A stretch of 64,000 nucleotides of DNA from Prevotella scopos JCM 17725 (GTDB lineage Bacteria > Bacteroidota > Bacteroidia > Bacteroidales > Bacteroidaceae), in assembly GCF_018127785.1 (NCBI RefSeq), contig NZ_CP072389.1, positions 620,001-684,000 of the forward strand. Reading direction: 5' to 3'. A model generated the notes under the pieces. The model was not told where the DNA came from and did no database searches. It saw only the letters and a list, made by a program, of their open reading frames with translations. This document shows positions 43,091 to 53,043 of this stretch, piece after piece. Every line of letters starts with the position of its first letter. The stretch's first letter is position 1. The position numbers and the translations under genes are program-made.

Positions 43091-45847
43091 TTATTTCTTT
43101 TTAGGATTTACATTAAATCTCCATGACAGAGACAACATCATATATCGTGGAATACTATTATTCCATGTTTCCGTTCTTCCTTGTGCGTTCATTAAGTATT
43201 GAGTATTAGAGAGCTGACGGAGTATGTCAAAGCCTTGCAACTTAACTAAAAGTTTCTTATTTATGAAACTGCGACTAAGTTGTGCATTCCATATCCAGTC
43301 AGTAGTATTCATCTCTGAGAGCTGATAACCACGGCGAGCAAACATTGTTAGGTCAGTTGTTAATTGTAGTTTCCAAGGCAAAGCTACCTGAACATTCACA
43401 CCTATATTATAATCTCCTGCATAAATATTGCTAAATCCCTCACGCTGACTCTTGATAAGATAATATGTACCTCCGCCATGAAGTGTGAACTCATAGTTAT
43501 CATCGGGACGATAATTAAGTTTCAAGACGTTACTTATCTTCCAGTTATTTACAATACTTCGTTGACTTTGTGTAGCCCCTTGTACCATTGCCATGTCAAC
43601 GTTATGATTATAGTTAAAAGATGCTTGATTATCAATACTTAATTTCTCTTTTTTATCCAGCGGACGAGTATATCCTATTCCTAAATCAATGTGATAATTA
43701 CCATTTACGCTAATGGGCTGAACGGTTGAAACACCTGTTTGTTTATCAAATACAAGACTATAAGCCACAGCATTATCCGTTTGATGATAACCCGTATTAA
43801 TGTTAAGGCGACTATGTTTCTTCCCCTCAAATGTCTTACCACCTTCTATGTCATAATAATGAATATTACGAAGCTGCGTATTGCCTAATATGATATTCAT
43901 AGGATTGCTATCGTCACGATAATTAACCATCGTTGTAAGGTCAGGTAATTCAGAATTCATCTTAGCTTTTATCTCCCATGCGTTACCCTTTAACCATATA
44001 TTAGGTTCAAAGAATATACTCTGCCGAGACACATCGTGTCGTCCCATGCGTTGATAATAAAGGTTGGCATGAACTATACGAACAGGCAGATTTACACTTA
44101 TCTCACACTTCAAGAGTTTACTATGCAAGTCTCTATAGCAGAAGTTAAAGCGATGACTATTTTGATATTCTGTAAAGTGATAAGTATTACTATTATCAAG
44201 GACTGTAGCCAAGATGTTTGTGGCAGAGGGCAATCTATCGAACAAGCTGCTATCACGTCCAGAAATCTTATCAAGACGATAGAGTGGATTATCCGTTTTT
44301 ATATAAGAATATGCGTAATTATACTCAGGTTGTAAGCTGATATTTCTAAAAGTCCAATTATAACTGATACCAGCTGACAACTTAAGGTTTTGATTAAGGC
44401 GGTTTATATATTGATTACGATAATCGCAGGGAAGACTATGCTGTAGATAGGTCAAATCCTGTAGGGAAAATGTCTTTTGCGTGTTACGATTATAATTGAT
44501 TCCAAAGTCCCACCTAATCATATCAGCTATGATACTTATTCCATTGCTATTTTTAAGGTTGAAATCTATATTCTTCGATTCAAGGCTATTTGCCGACAAC
44601 ATACGGTTAAGCAACGATTGATTGTCAGACGTCTCGATATTGCTGTTGTTCAGGCCATGGCTATGGGCATAGGAAAAGGAAAGATTATTAATCGTATAAT
44701 ATTTATCTTTTTGGATACAAAAATTGCTACCCGCAGTCCAATTATCAGAGCTTCCTAACGACTTATATCTGCTATGCTGATAAGAGTCTCCACCATATAA
44801 AAACGTTTGTTTTGAAGAGAGAGATTCGTCATCAGTATTTGTATGATTCCAAAGGCTACTAAGGTCGAACCAAGAAAATTCATTTCCTAAAAAGCGTATA
44901 TATTGAGCACCAACCGTTTTAGTCGTCTGCAATCCACTCCCTACATCTTGTGGACTCCACTCGCCATTGAGTGCCGCTCGCTGATTGTCGTTAAGGTTGT
45001 TGCTATTGGCAAATATTCCGATACGTTCTTTGTCAGAGAACTTTATGGCTAAGCCACGTAGCTTATATCTGTTGTTCGAACCTGCACCAGCTTCAATGTT
45101 ACCCATATAGCCTACGGCATACTCCTTCTTCAGCTTTACATCCATCACATAGTTCTTGTCGCCCATATCACGTCCTGCCAACTTTGAAGCTGCTCCCGAC
45201 TTGTTAAAAACTTTGATTTTATTAACCGTATAGGCAGGTAGATTCTCCAATGCCAACATTGGGTTTCCACTGAAAAACTCTCGTCCGTTGACTAAAAGGC
45301 TTTGAATATACTTGCCATTGACGAATATTTGCCCATCTTTGGTCAGTCGTGCGCCTGGCAACTTGCTAATTAGCGCATCGAGCATGCTCCCCTCTGCAAG
45401 GTTGAAAGCATCAGCATTATAAACAATCGTATCGCCCGCAACAACCATCTTAACCTTTGTAGCCTTTACGGTCACTTCTGCTAATTCGTGCGCCTTTGCC
45501 AATCGTATTGACTTTACAAATACTGAAAACTCTCGCTTACTCCTCAACGCAAAGTGCATATAGCCGTCCTCATACCCATCAGCACTTGCCCGCACGATAT
45601 AATTCCCAACCTTCGTCAAATTTTTAAATTGATAGAAGCCCGCATATTCTCCAGCCTCTGCAGGTGCGGCTATCAAGCTATCTATAACAACACTGTCTAA
45701 GGTCATTAGGTAAACCTTGGCACTTGGCACTCCAGCTCCCGTCATGTTATCAAGCACTCGCCCTTGAACAGGGATTGCGTCATCTTTTGCATGTACATTA
45801 CTGCAGCAAAATAATAACATTAAGAACAAAAGTAGTCCGTTTCTCAT
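43091..45847 (-). CDS. Outer-membrane beta-barrel protein with carboxypeptidase-regulatory domain (TonB-receptor-like)
   Basis: 918 residues. Signal peptide MRNGLLLFLMLLFCCSNVHA. A carboxypeptidase-D regulatory-like domain (VQGRVLDNMTGAGVPSAKVY, about 27-120) is followed by a plug-like segment (LDALISKLPGARLTKDGQIF, VNGREFFSGNP) and a C-terminal OMP_b-brl_3-type barrel of about 650 residues ending in the aromatic-rich LSWRFNVNPKKK. A nutrient-uptake or export role is typical of the group, but no SusD partner or TonB-box is evident here. The IS element begins 40 bases upstream of the start codon, so the native promoter may have been displaced. Confidence 0.85.
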   Translation of the reverse strand: MRNGLLLFLMLLFCCSNVHAKDDAIPVQGRVLDNMTGAGVPSAKVYLMTLDSVVIDSLIAAPAEAGEYAGFYQFKNLTKVGNYIVRASADGYEDGYMHFALRSKREFSVFVKSIRLAKAHELAEVTVKATKVKMVVAGDTIVYNADAFNLAEGSMLDALISKLPGARLTKDGQIFVNGKYIQSLLVNGREFFSGNPMLALENLPAYTVNKIKVFNKSGAASKLAGRDMGDKNYVMDVKLKKEYAVGYMGNIEAGAGSNNRYKLRGLAIKFSDKERIGIFANSNNLNDNQRAALNGEWSPQDVGSGLQTTKTVGAQYIRFLGNEFSWFDLSSLWNHTNTDDESLSSKQTFLYGGDSYQHSRYKSLGSSDNWTAGSNFCIQKDKYYTINNLSFSYAHSHGLNNSNIETSDNQSLLNRMLSANSLESKNIDFNLKNSNGISIIADMIRWDFGINYNRNTQKTFSLQDLTYLQHSLPCDYRNQYINRLNQNLKLSAGISYNWTFRNISLQPEYNYAYSYIKTDNPLYRLDKISGRDSSLFDRLPSATNILATVLDNSNTYHFTEYQNSHRFNFCYRDLHSKLLKCEISVNLPVRIVHANLYYQRMGRHDVSRQSIFFEPNIWLKGNAWEIKAKMNSELPDLTTMVNYRDDSNPMNIILGNTQLRNIHYYDIEGGKTFEGKKHSRLNINTGYHQTDNAVAYSLVFDKQTGVSTVQPISVNGNYHIDLGIGYTRPLDKKEKLSIDNQASFNYNHNVDMAMVQGATQSQRSIVNNWKISNVLKLNYRPDDNYEFTLHGGGTYYLIKSQREGFSNIYAGDYNIGVNVQVALPWKLQLTTDLTMFARRGYQLSEMNTTDWIWNAQLSRSFINKKLLVKLQGFDILRQLSNTQYLMNAQGRTETWNNSIPRYMMLSLSWRFNVNPKKK

Positions 45848-46001
45848 AAGATAGTCTGGCGTAGATGGTCGGTGATATAGATTGCTTAACTAAAGTTTCC
45901 CACCTTCAAAAATAGATAGAAAAATAACAGTTTGTCGAATTTTCTTTGTAAATTAGTAATCGCAAAACAACTGATTTTAAAGACAAGACAACAAAACTAT
46001 T

Positions 46002-47748
46002 ATGGAAGCAAAAATAGAGAAAATAAGTGAGTTATCCAAACTTTTGAGTGTTAAAAACCGAATGAGTGATGATTTATTTCATCTTTTTGGCAAGTTTGGC
46101 ATTGGTCACCTGTTATCTCGCCTGTCATTGGAAAAACAGGTTGGAGTTTCGGCTTCGGAGTTAATCCTTTCTCTTTGCCTCTTCCGCATTGTAGGTGAGA
46201 GTATTCACAGCATATGCAAACATAAGATATATGAGCTTTCAAATCATGGTAAGAACTGTTTCTATCGGATGATGATTCGCCCGCAGATGGATTGGAGACG
46301 CTTGATGAACCACTTTGCCCTGCGTTATATGTGCCTGTTGCGCAAGTATGGCGAAGCTCCTCAATCAGGCACCACGACATGTTTCATTATAGATGACACA
46401 GTACTTGAGAAGAGTGGTGTGAGGATGGAAGGTATCAGTCGTGTTTTCGACCATGTGAAAGGCAGATGTGTATTAGGCTACAAACTGTTACTTTGTGCAT
46501 TCTTTGACGGCAAGACAACCATACCCTTTGATTTTTCACTGCATCAAGAAAAGGGAAAACAAGGCGACTGCGGGCTAATAAAACAGCAACTCAGAAAGGC
46601 ATATCATACCAAGAGAAATAATGGCAGCCCAGATTTTAAGCGCTTTCAAGAGTGTAAAATGTCTAGGCTGGAAGTCACCATGGATATGCTTCGCCGTGGA
46701 TGGAAGATGGAATAGCATGCGAAGTATGTGATTACCGATAGTTGGTTTACTTGCGAGCAACTTATGGCGTGTGTTAGAAGCATAGGTAAAGGTGCAATGC
46801 ACTTTGTCGGACTTGCTAAAATGGGAAAGACGAAATACACTGTGTCAGGCAGGAAGAAAAATAGCTCTATAACGAATCGTGTGGGTTGTGTGTTGATATT
46901 CCACCGGTTTGGTGCGGGGGCTTAGCACATGTGGTGCGGATGCTTAGCACCAATGGTGCGGATGGTATGCACCACATGTGCGGAGGATTAACACCATTGC
47001 TGTATATGTAAGGGTAGGGATTTAATGTGCATTAAGTGAATTAAAACTAAGGTTAATTGCGAGTCTTATTTAGTTGAAGGCTATACTTTTTTTGACAATA
47101 TTTTTAGGCTCTATGACGAATTACCCACACGATTCGTTATAGAGCCAGAAAAATGCAGCAGAACTCATTGCCGCCTATAAATGCGAACGAGGAAAGAGCT
47201 GTCGTAAGTATAAATGTCGATATATTCAACTCAACGGCAACTTAGGAGATATACCTGTCAGAATCTTCCTCATCAAGTATGGTAGAAACTCCACGTGGAA
47301 CGTCTTACTCACTACGGATACTACGATGTCTTTCGTAAAAGCCTTTGAAGTGTATCAGATTAGATGGAACATAGAGGTGATGAACAAAGAGACGAAGCAG
47401 TATCTCGGATTAGGAGGTTATCAAGGTTGCGACTTCAATGGTCAGATAGCCGATGCAACGCTATGTTACCTTACATATACCGTTATGGCTTTGGAAAAGA
47501 GGTTCACAGAATACCAAACCATGGGCGAACTCTTTTCGAATATGGAGGCTGACCTTATGGCACTCACGTTATGGAAGCGAGTTCTTGCCTGTATCGAACG
47601 CATTCTTCGTGTTTTAGGAGAAACGCTTGGGGTGACGCCCCAACAGCTTATGGCTACAATCAGCGAAAACGATAAAGAGATGAGCAAAATCCTTGTAATG
47701 GCTGAAGCATTGGAAAAGTGGGATGAAGTATGTGGGCAGTCTGCATAA
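46002..47748 (+). pseudogene. IS4-family DDE transposase, broken by a stop codon and by MITE copy D
   Basis: The reading frame starts at ATG 46002. Catalytic motifs are visible: first Asp in FIIDDTVLEKSG, second in VITDSWF, and the Y-(2)-R-(3)-E-(6)-K box in YQIRWNIEVMNKETK. In-frame TAG at 46713-46715 breaks it after residue 237; the frame is open again from 46716 (HAKYVITDSWF) to 46862, where MITE copy D begins. Past the element, the frame continues from 47155 (AAELIAAYKCERGK) to TAA at 47746-47748. Deleting the element and one 8-bp target copy rejoins ...RKKN and AAEL... in frame, so the MITE is a clean later insertion. Functional transposase is unlikely because of the TAG alone. Confidence 0.9.
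46863..47146 (+). mobile_element. MITE-like element, copy D, inside the IS transposase gene
   Basis: 284 bp with a perfect 8-bp target duplication AGAAAAAT (46855-46862 and 47147-47154). Left end AGCTCTATAACGAATCGTGT, right end CACACGATTCGTTATAGAGC. It is about 12 bases longer than the other copies, with an insertion-like GGCTATACTTTTTT before the right end. Its ends are unrelated to the host IS inverted repeats, so that IS is not its source of transposase. Confidence 0.93.
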
Positions 47749-47844
47749 CTTCTGTTAGTCATGTGTTAAAAGTCAATGGATATGGGGGACGACAAGCAAA
47801 AGTGGGTGAGAAAAGACAGTGTTTCAAAGGGTGGGAAACTTTAG

Positions 47845-48357
47845 TTAGTTATAAAATTCAATAACATACATATCTGGCCACACAGTTACATCAACGATTA
47901 GAGAACTACCCGCTCGAAGAAAACGGAGCACATTACTCGCTGGCTTGACTTGCTGCAGCTGATAGCCATGCGACTGAAGCCCAGACACCAAAGCACGATA
48001 ATACCCCTTATTCCAAAAGACGATTTGCAACGCTCCTCCCCTATCGTCAATGACTGCAAGGCTTGAGTTATCCTTCTTAGCAAAGAGCCTGTAGAAAGGT
48101 TGCTTTGATTGGTCAAACTCCATGTTAGGACTGACGTGCCACCCCCATAACTGACGTGTGTCATCAGCCACTAACTCTGTCGGGATTCGTCTGAGTCCAT
48201 ACTTACTAAAAAGATAAGGTGCAACCGCCCGCTTCCCTTTCTGCACCTGATATTGAAGTAATTCGAGCACAGACAATGGAAGTAAAGGCAGATTCCCCTG
48301 CGCAGGCGTGCACAGAGGAATCAGTAAGAGGATAAGTTGAATGATTATTCGTTTCAT
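47845..48357 (-). CDS. Small exported protein of unknown function
   Basis: 170 residues. Signal peptide MKRIIIQLILLLIPLCTPAQ. The mature part (LSVLELLQYQVQKGKRAVAP, YLFSKYGL, VIDDRGGALQIVFWNKGYYR) is not recognised. Its ATG overlaps the nadE stop (ATGA), so it is translated with nadE. The TAA stop lies within the IS inverted end, so the true C-terminus may have been replaced or shortened by the insertion. Confidence 0.7.
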   Translation of the reverse strand: MKRIIIQLILLLIPLCTPAQGNLPLLPLSVLELLQYQVQKGKRAVAPYLFSKYGLRRIPTELVADDTRQLWGWHVSPNMEFDQSKQPFYRLFAKKDNSSLAVIDDRGGALQIVFWNKGYYRALVSGLQSHGYQLQQVKPASNVLRFLRAGSSLIVDVTVWPDMYVIEFYN

Positions 48358-50321
48358 GACAGTCCTTCCAACTCATTGAGCCAGTTGGTTGACATCGCAT
48401 CTGAAGGCATACGCCAGTCGCCACGTGGCGAAAGACTCACGCTGCCCACCTTCGGTCCGTCAGGCAAGCACGAACGCTTGAACTGCTGTGAGAAGAATCT
48501 TCGGAAGAAGAGGCACAGCCAATGAAGAATTGTCTCATCAGAATAAACTCCACGGAAAGCATTTTGTGCCATCCAATAGATTTTCGATGGACGGAAACCA
48601 CAACGAAGAACATAATAGAGGAAAAAGTCGTGAAGTTCGTATGGACCAACAAGGTCTTCTGTCTTCTGGGTAATATCTCCCTTTGCATCAGCAGGCTTCA
48701 ACTCTGGAGAGATTGGTGTTTCTACAATATCGGTTAATATCTGACGCACATTCTCATCCTTCGTATTATTGGCAGCATAACGCACAAGATACTGTGTTAG
48801 CGTCTTAGGAACACCAGCATTCACGGCATACATACTCATGTGGTCGCCATTATAGGTACACCATCCCAAGGCAAGTTCGCTGAGGTCGCCCGTACCGATG
48901 ACAAGTCCGTTCATCTGATTGCTCAAATCCATTAAGATCTGCGTACGCTCACGTGCTTGAGCATTCTCATACGTTGCATCATGTACCTCTGGGTCATGAT
49001 TAATATCTTTGAAATGCTGTAAAACAGCGTCCTTAATGTTAATCTCACGAATGGTAATCCCAAGGTGTTCCATTAAAGCCATTGCATTCTTATAGGTTCG
49101 TCCAGTTGTTCCAAATCCAGGCATAGTAACCCCAACGATCCCTTTACGATCGAGTCCAAGCTTATCAAAGGTCCTAATGGTCACAAGTAAGGCAAGTGTT
49201 GAATCAAGTCCACCACTGATACCTATGATAGCCGACTTACAATTAGTATGTACTAGTCTTTTTGCCAATCCGTTAACCTGTATGTTAAAGATTTCATCGC
49301 AAGCATCCTGCATATTTTCATCTTGTGGAATAAAAGGATGCTGGTTGAATTCACGTGTTAACATAAACTTATGGTCATTGACTGGTGGCATACAATCTAC
49401 ATGTAAAGCAAGTTCTCCTATCTGACCTGTTACACCAGCTAACCCCGTAGCTACAGGACGTTGAGCGTTTACAAATGTACTATTAGTTCTTCGTTCACCA
49501 CGCAAGTTTTCAACATCAATCTCAGATATAATCAGTTGTGGGTTAATTTCGAAACGTTCAGATTGCTTAATGAGAGAACCATTTTCGAAGATCAGTGCAT
49601 TACCTCCAAAGACTAAATCTTGTGTACTCTCACCAAATCCGCTACTACTATAGACATATCCGCAAATCGTTCGAGCACTCTGTTGTGCAAGAAGCGACTT
49701 CAAATAAGTATGCTTTCCTGCTAGTTCATCGCTGGCCGAAAGATTAAAGATGATCTCTGCTCCTGCCAAGGTCAGATGATTACTTGGAGGTGTCGGTGCC
49801 CATAAGTCTTCACAGATTTCTATAGCAAATGACACTCCCTCTGACGTACGGAAAATCTGTAACTCTGGTGTTACGAGAATCCTATTTCCGGCAAAGTGAA
49901 TGTGCTGAGGACGAAGGTCTTGTGAAGATGCAAACCATCGTTTCTCATAGAATTCACTATAGTTAGGGAGGAAGGTCTTAGCCACAATTCCAAGGAGTTT
50001 ACCTTGCTGGATGACCACTGCACAATTAAGTAGTAAGGCACCAACAGCAATTGGTGCACCCACAATAACAGTGACATCCAACTGACGAGTAAAGTCGAGT
50101 AAGGATAGAACAGCTTGTTCAGCATCATCAAGAAGGAGTTGTTGCTGGAAAAGGTCTTGGCAAGTATATCCTGTGATTGAAAGTTCTGGGAACACAATTA
50201 TCTCTACACCTTGTCCTTCAGCTATTGCAATTTGCTTCTCTGTTTCTATAAGGTTGAACTTCGTATCTGCAACTTTTACTGCAGGAATGGCTGAAGCAAC
50301 CTTTATTAATCCATGTTTCAT
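48354..50321 (-). CDS. nadE: Glutamine-dependent NAD+ synthetase
   Basis: 655 residues. N-terminal nitrilase-type glutaminase: Glu in VFPELSITGYTCQDL (about 46), Lys in KTFLPNYSEFYE, and Cys in IEICEDLWAP (about 169). C-terminal synthetase: the ATP loop GISGGLDSTLAL near 365, and TGDLSELALGWCTYNGD. It amidates nicotinic acid adenine dinucleotide to NAD+, using glutamine. It starts 16 bases after the DUF2027-Smr stop and overlaps the small exported gene. Confidence 0.95.
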   Translation of the reverse strand: MKHGLIKVASAIPAVKVADTKFNLIETEKQIAIAEGQGVEIIVFPELSITGYTCQDLFQQQLLLDDAEQAVLSLLDFTRQLDVTVIVGAPIAVGALLLNCAVVIQQGKLLGIVAKTFLPNYSEFYEKRWFASSQDLRPQHIHFAGNRILVTPELQIFRTSEGVSFAIEICEDLWAPTPPSNHLTLAGAEIIFNLSASDELAGKHTYLKSLLAQQSARTICGYVYSSSGFGESTQDLVFGGNALIFENGSLIKQSERFEINPQLIISEIDVENLRGERRTNSTFVNAQRPVATGLAGVTGQIGELALHVDCMPPVNDHKFMLTREFNQHPFIPQDENMQDACDEIFNIQVNGLAKRLVHTNCKSAIIGISGGLDSTLALLVTIRTFDKLGLDRKGIVGVTMPGFGTTGRTYKNAMALMEHLGITIREINIKDAVLQHFKDINHDPEVHDATYENAQARERTQILMDLSNQMNGLVIGTGDLSELALGWCTYNGDHMSMYAVNAGVPKTLTQYLVRYAANNTKDENVRQILTDIVETPISPELKPADAKGDITQKTEDLVGPYELHDFFLYYVLRCGFRPSKIYWMAQNAFRGVYSDETILHWLCLFFRRFFSQQFKRSCLPDGPKVGSVSLSPRGDWRMPSDAMSTNWLNELEGLS

Positions 50322-50337
50322 ATAGAAAATCGTTATT

Positions 50338-51555
50338 TTATTTAATTGTTACTTGGGTAGCACCATAGCCATACTCACGAAAGGACGCGTCCTGATAAGA
50401 ATAATGCTTGTATTTATAATTAAGTTCGTGGATGATGGCTCGGCGTAATACACCCTCTCCTTTACCGTGAATAAAGATAAGTTTCTTCCCATGTTGATCC
50501 TTGTATTGGTCAAGTGTACGACGAAAGACATCTAACTGATATTCAAGAATGTCACCTGCTGTCATACCCGCTGTCGTTTCAAGAAGTTCATCGGCATGAA
50601 GGTCAATAATAATCTTGTTATCACTAAGAATCTGCTTTGCTGACTTCGTACGCTCAAACTTATAGCGTTTTGCAAGTTCATCTGTCTTCTTGTCAATATC
50701 TTCTTTTGTGATACGACTCGGAGAGGAATATCCAGTTTTCAGCTTTTCAGCATCCTCTTCAGTTTTTCTTGTCAAAGGTTCTAACATTGGGTGTTGAGCA
50801 GGTTTATCCTTCTCAACCAAAGTATAGACCAAAGCGGGGTGTTCAAAGAATACGCTCTCGTGAAAAGTATTTAGCTTATAAAACTTTACCGCATCTATCT
50901 TTACTTTCAAGTCACAAGTGGGCTTCAGCATGAAAGGTTTATCCTTTTTATAACTATGAAGCTGAACACATCCATATAGCATTTCATTTAGGTCGGCAAG
51001 CGTGAAGTCCTCAATAAGTAATTTGGTGTTAGGCTCTAATTCGTTGACAGCTTTCAAAACCCACTTCTCATCTTGTTTCAAGGAATAAGAGAAATGGACG
51101 TAATAATTAGAGTCGTTGACAAGATAAGACTTAAAATGCGTTGTTGTTAGAGTCTTTATATCTGTAGGGATAAAAGCAAGATAAACAGACAACTCATCAC
51201 CGCCAACACGTTCCTTTACAGGAGCTTCAAAGTTGGTAGAAGGATCATCATCAGGCAATATGGTTGAATCAACATCACGCCAATCGTCTCCAACTTCATC
51301 CCCATCTGTATTATTAGACGTAAGACGTTGTTTAATACTTCGATTATCATCTCCTTTCTCCATCTTACGTTGCTGTTGGTCAATACGCAACTTTGCACGA
51401 TCAGAAGCGGCATCTTCTACGATAACAACTTCATTGACTGGTGTTGGGATTTGAAAACCATCTTCATCCTCCACAAGAACAATCTTACCTTTAAATCCAG
51501 CAATGATTCCACCACCTGTAGAACTCAAAAATCTAACTTTATCTCCTATTTTCAT
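50338..51555 (-). CDS. DUF2027 protein with C-terminal Smr domain
   Basis: 405 residues. An N-terminal KOW-like segment (MKIGDKVRFLSSTGGGIIAG) precedes a middle beta domain typical of DUF2027 and a C-terminal Smr domain (about 325-405) with IDLHADEL, IFIHGKGEGVLRR and ATQVTIK. Smr domains nick RNA or DNA and, in MutS2 and SmrB-type proteins, cut mRNA at collided ribosomes. It is the second Smr protein in the window after MutS2. Organised with nadE (16 bases apart). Confidence 0.88.
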   Translation of the reverse strand: MKIGDKVRFLSSTGGGIIAGFKGKIVLVEDEDGFQIPTPVNEVVIVEDAASDRAKLRIDQQQRKMEKGDDNRSIKQRLTSNNTDGDEVGDDWRDVDSTILPDDDPSTNFEAPVKERVGGDELSVYLAFIPTDIKTLTTTHFKSYLVNDSNYYVHFSYSLKQDEKWVLKAVNELEPNTKLLIEDFTLADLNEMLYGCVQLHSYKKDKPFMLKPTCDLKVKIDAVKFYKLNTFHESVFFEHPALVYTLVEKDKPAQHPMLEPLTRKTEEDAEKLKTGYSSPSRITKEDIDKKTDELAKRYKFERTKSAKQILSDNKIIIDLHADELLETTAGMTAGDILEYQLDVFRRTLDQYKDQHGKKLIFIHGKGEGVLRRAIIHELNYKYKHYSYQDASFREYGYGATQVTIK

Positions 51556-51756
51556 CTAATTTCTTCTTAAAATTCATGATTATCCTTAATCATTGGATGA
51601 AGTTCACTCTTTAAAAAACTCCTTTTCCAATCTCTTGGACCTATATGTCCAATTCATTGCATGCAAATATCCAAGCGGTTAGATATTAATGACCACCATG
51701 CTTATTCTGACAATCTAATCTACATTTTCTATAGCGAAATATATAGTAAATCACCA

Positions 51757-53034
51757 TCACTCCTTGGGTATTAGTAACGAAGAGTCACCATAGCTAAGAA
51801 AACGAAAATCATGAGTAAGAGCATAGTCATATACTTTACGCCAATCTCCTTTTAGGAAAGCACTTACCAAAAGTAATAGCGTTGATTGAGGCTGATGGAA
51901 ATTCGTAACAAGTGCCTTAACAATCTTGTATGAATAACCAGGCGCAATAATAATCTGTGTACTTGAATGTAGCACATCTAGTCCACCTTTATCCAGATAA
52001 GCCAGGAGATGATGGATGGCATCCTCCACTGTTATTACCTTCCCATCCTTCTCAACCAATCCTTCTGAATTATGTGGCAAATCGTAAGGTTCCCATTGAT
52101 TAACGTGAAGTTCTTTCTCATTCGTATCTGGTGAAAGAACAAGTTTTACGCCCATATAATAAAGGCTCTCCAATGTCCTTACGCTAGTTGTACCCACAGC
52201 AATTGCTTGATATCCATGTTTAAGCAACTTCTCTAATGTTTGACGTCGAACCACAACAAACTCAGTGTGCATGCTATGTCCTTCGATCTCATAACTCTTC
52301 ACGGGCTTAAAGGTCCCAGCTCCAACATGAAGGGTAAGTTCCTCACAATCAATACCATGCTCATCAAGTGCCCTCAACACCCTATCGGTAAAGTGAAGTC
52401 CAGCCGTAGGGGCTGCCACTGAGCCTTTAATCTTTGAGTAAACGGTTTGATAAGTTTCCTTATCACTTTCTTCTGTCGCTCTATTAAGATAAGGAGGAAT
52501 AGGCAATTCTCCAACAGCTTCAAGAATTTCAGCAAATGAGACGTTTGAATTATCCCACTCAAAGTTTATCCAATGATTTGTTCCACCTGCTTGTTCATGA
52601 ACCTTTTCTCGATCCATTGATGCGGTGAGTGTTAGCTTATGTCCCTTGATTTCAAACTCACGCTTCAAGGCTCCTTCCTTCCACTTCTTAAGATTACCGA
52701 CCATACAAAGCCAAGCACATTCGTGATTAGTCTGGAACATCAACTCGTAATCAGTTGGTTGTGCTGGTTCCATAAGGAAAATCTCTATAAGTGCACCCGT
52801 TTCCTTACGGAAATGCATACGTGCTTGAATGACCTTCGTATTATTGAAAACCATCAGAGCACCCGTAGGCAAATATTCGGGAAGATTATAAAAGATATCC
52901 TCTGATACCTCTCCATGCTTATAAAGCAATAACTTACTATGGTCGCGTTCTGCTAAAGGGAATTTGGCAATACGCTCATCAGGAAGAGAATAATTGTAAT
53001 CAGAAATGCATATATGCTTTGTATCTTCAGACAT
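51757..53034 (-). CDS. queA: S-adenosylmethionine:tRNA ribosyltransferase-isomerase
   Basis: 425 residues, longer than the usual ~350 with extra segments such as the loop containing NDTNEKELHVNQWEPYDL. It starts with YSLPDERIAKFPLAERDHSK and has GSVAAPTAGLHFTDRVL, VGAGTFKPVKS, and TNFHQPQSTLLLLVSAFLKG. It makes epoxyqueuosine from preQ1-tRNA. It starts 9 bases after the PAP2 phosphatase stop. Confidence 0.93.
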   Translation of the reverse strand: MSEDTKHICISDYNYSLPDERIAKFPLAERDHSKLLLYKHGEVSEDIFYNLPEYLPTGALMVFNNTKVIQARMHFRKETGALIEIFLMEPAQPTDYELMFQTNHECAWLCMVGNLKKWKEGALKREFEIKGHKLTLTASMDREKVHEQAGGTNHWINFEWDNSNVSFAEILEAVGELPIPPYLNRATEESDKETYQTVYSKIKGSVAAPTAGLHFTDRVLRALDEHGIDCEELTLHVGAGTFKPVKSYEIEGHSMHTEFVVVRRQTLEKLLKHGYQAIAVGTTSVRTLESLYYMGVKLVLSPDTNEKELHVNQWEPYDLPHNSEGLVEKDGKVITVEDAIHHLLAYLDKGGLDVLHSSTQIIIAPGYSYKIVKALVTNFHQPQSTLLLLVSAFLKGDWRKVYDYALTHDFRFLSYGDSSLLIPKE

Positions 53035-53043
53035 AATTTTTAT

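Larger units (their letters stand above)
45887..47847 (+). mobile_element. IS4-type insertion sequence, inactivated
   Basis: Perfect 18-bp inverted ends TAACTAAAGTTTCCCACC (45887-45904) and its complement (47830-47847) bound a 1961-bp unit; without MITE copy D and one target copy it would be about 1669 bp. One transposase gene fills it. No direct repeat was recognised at the outer ends (ATAGATTGCT on the left, GTTATAAAAT on the right), so the ends may have been rearranged after insertion. The right end supplies the stop codon of the neighbouring exported-protein gene. Confidence 0.85.

Noticed and set aside
46051..46840. Minus-strand frames (109, 75 and 64 codons) antisense to the transposase
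   Set aside because: They are reverse frames of the transposase gene; the translations lack domains and starts are poorly placed.
45877..47857. Target-site duplication flanking the IS4-type element
   Set aside because: ATAGATTGCT on the left and GTTATAAAAT on the right do not match, so no duplication is claimed.
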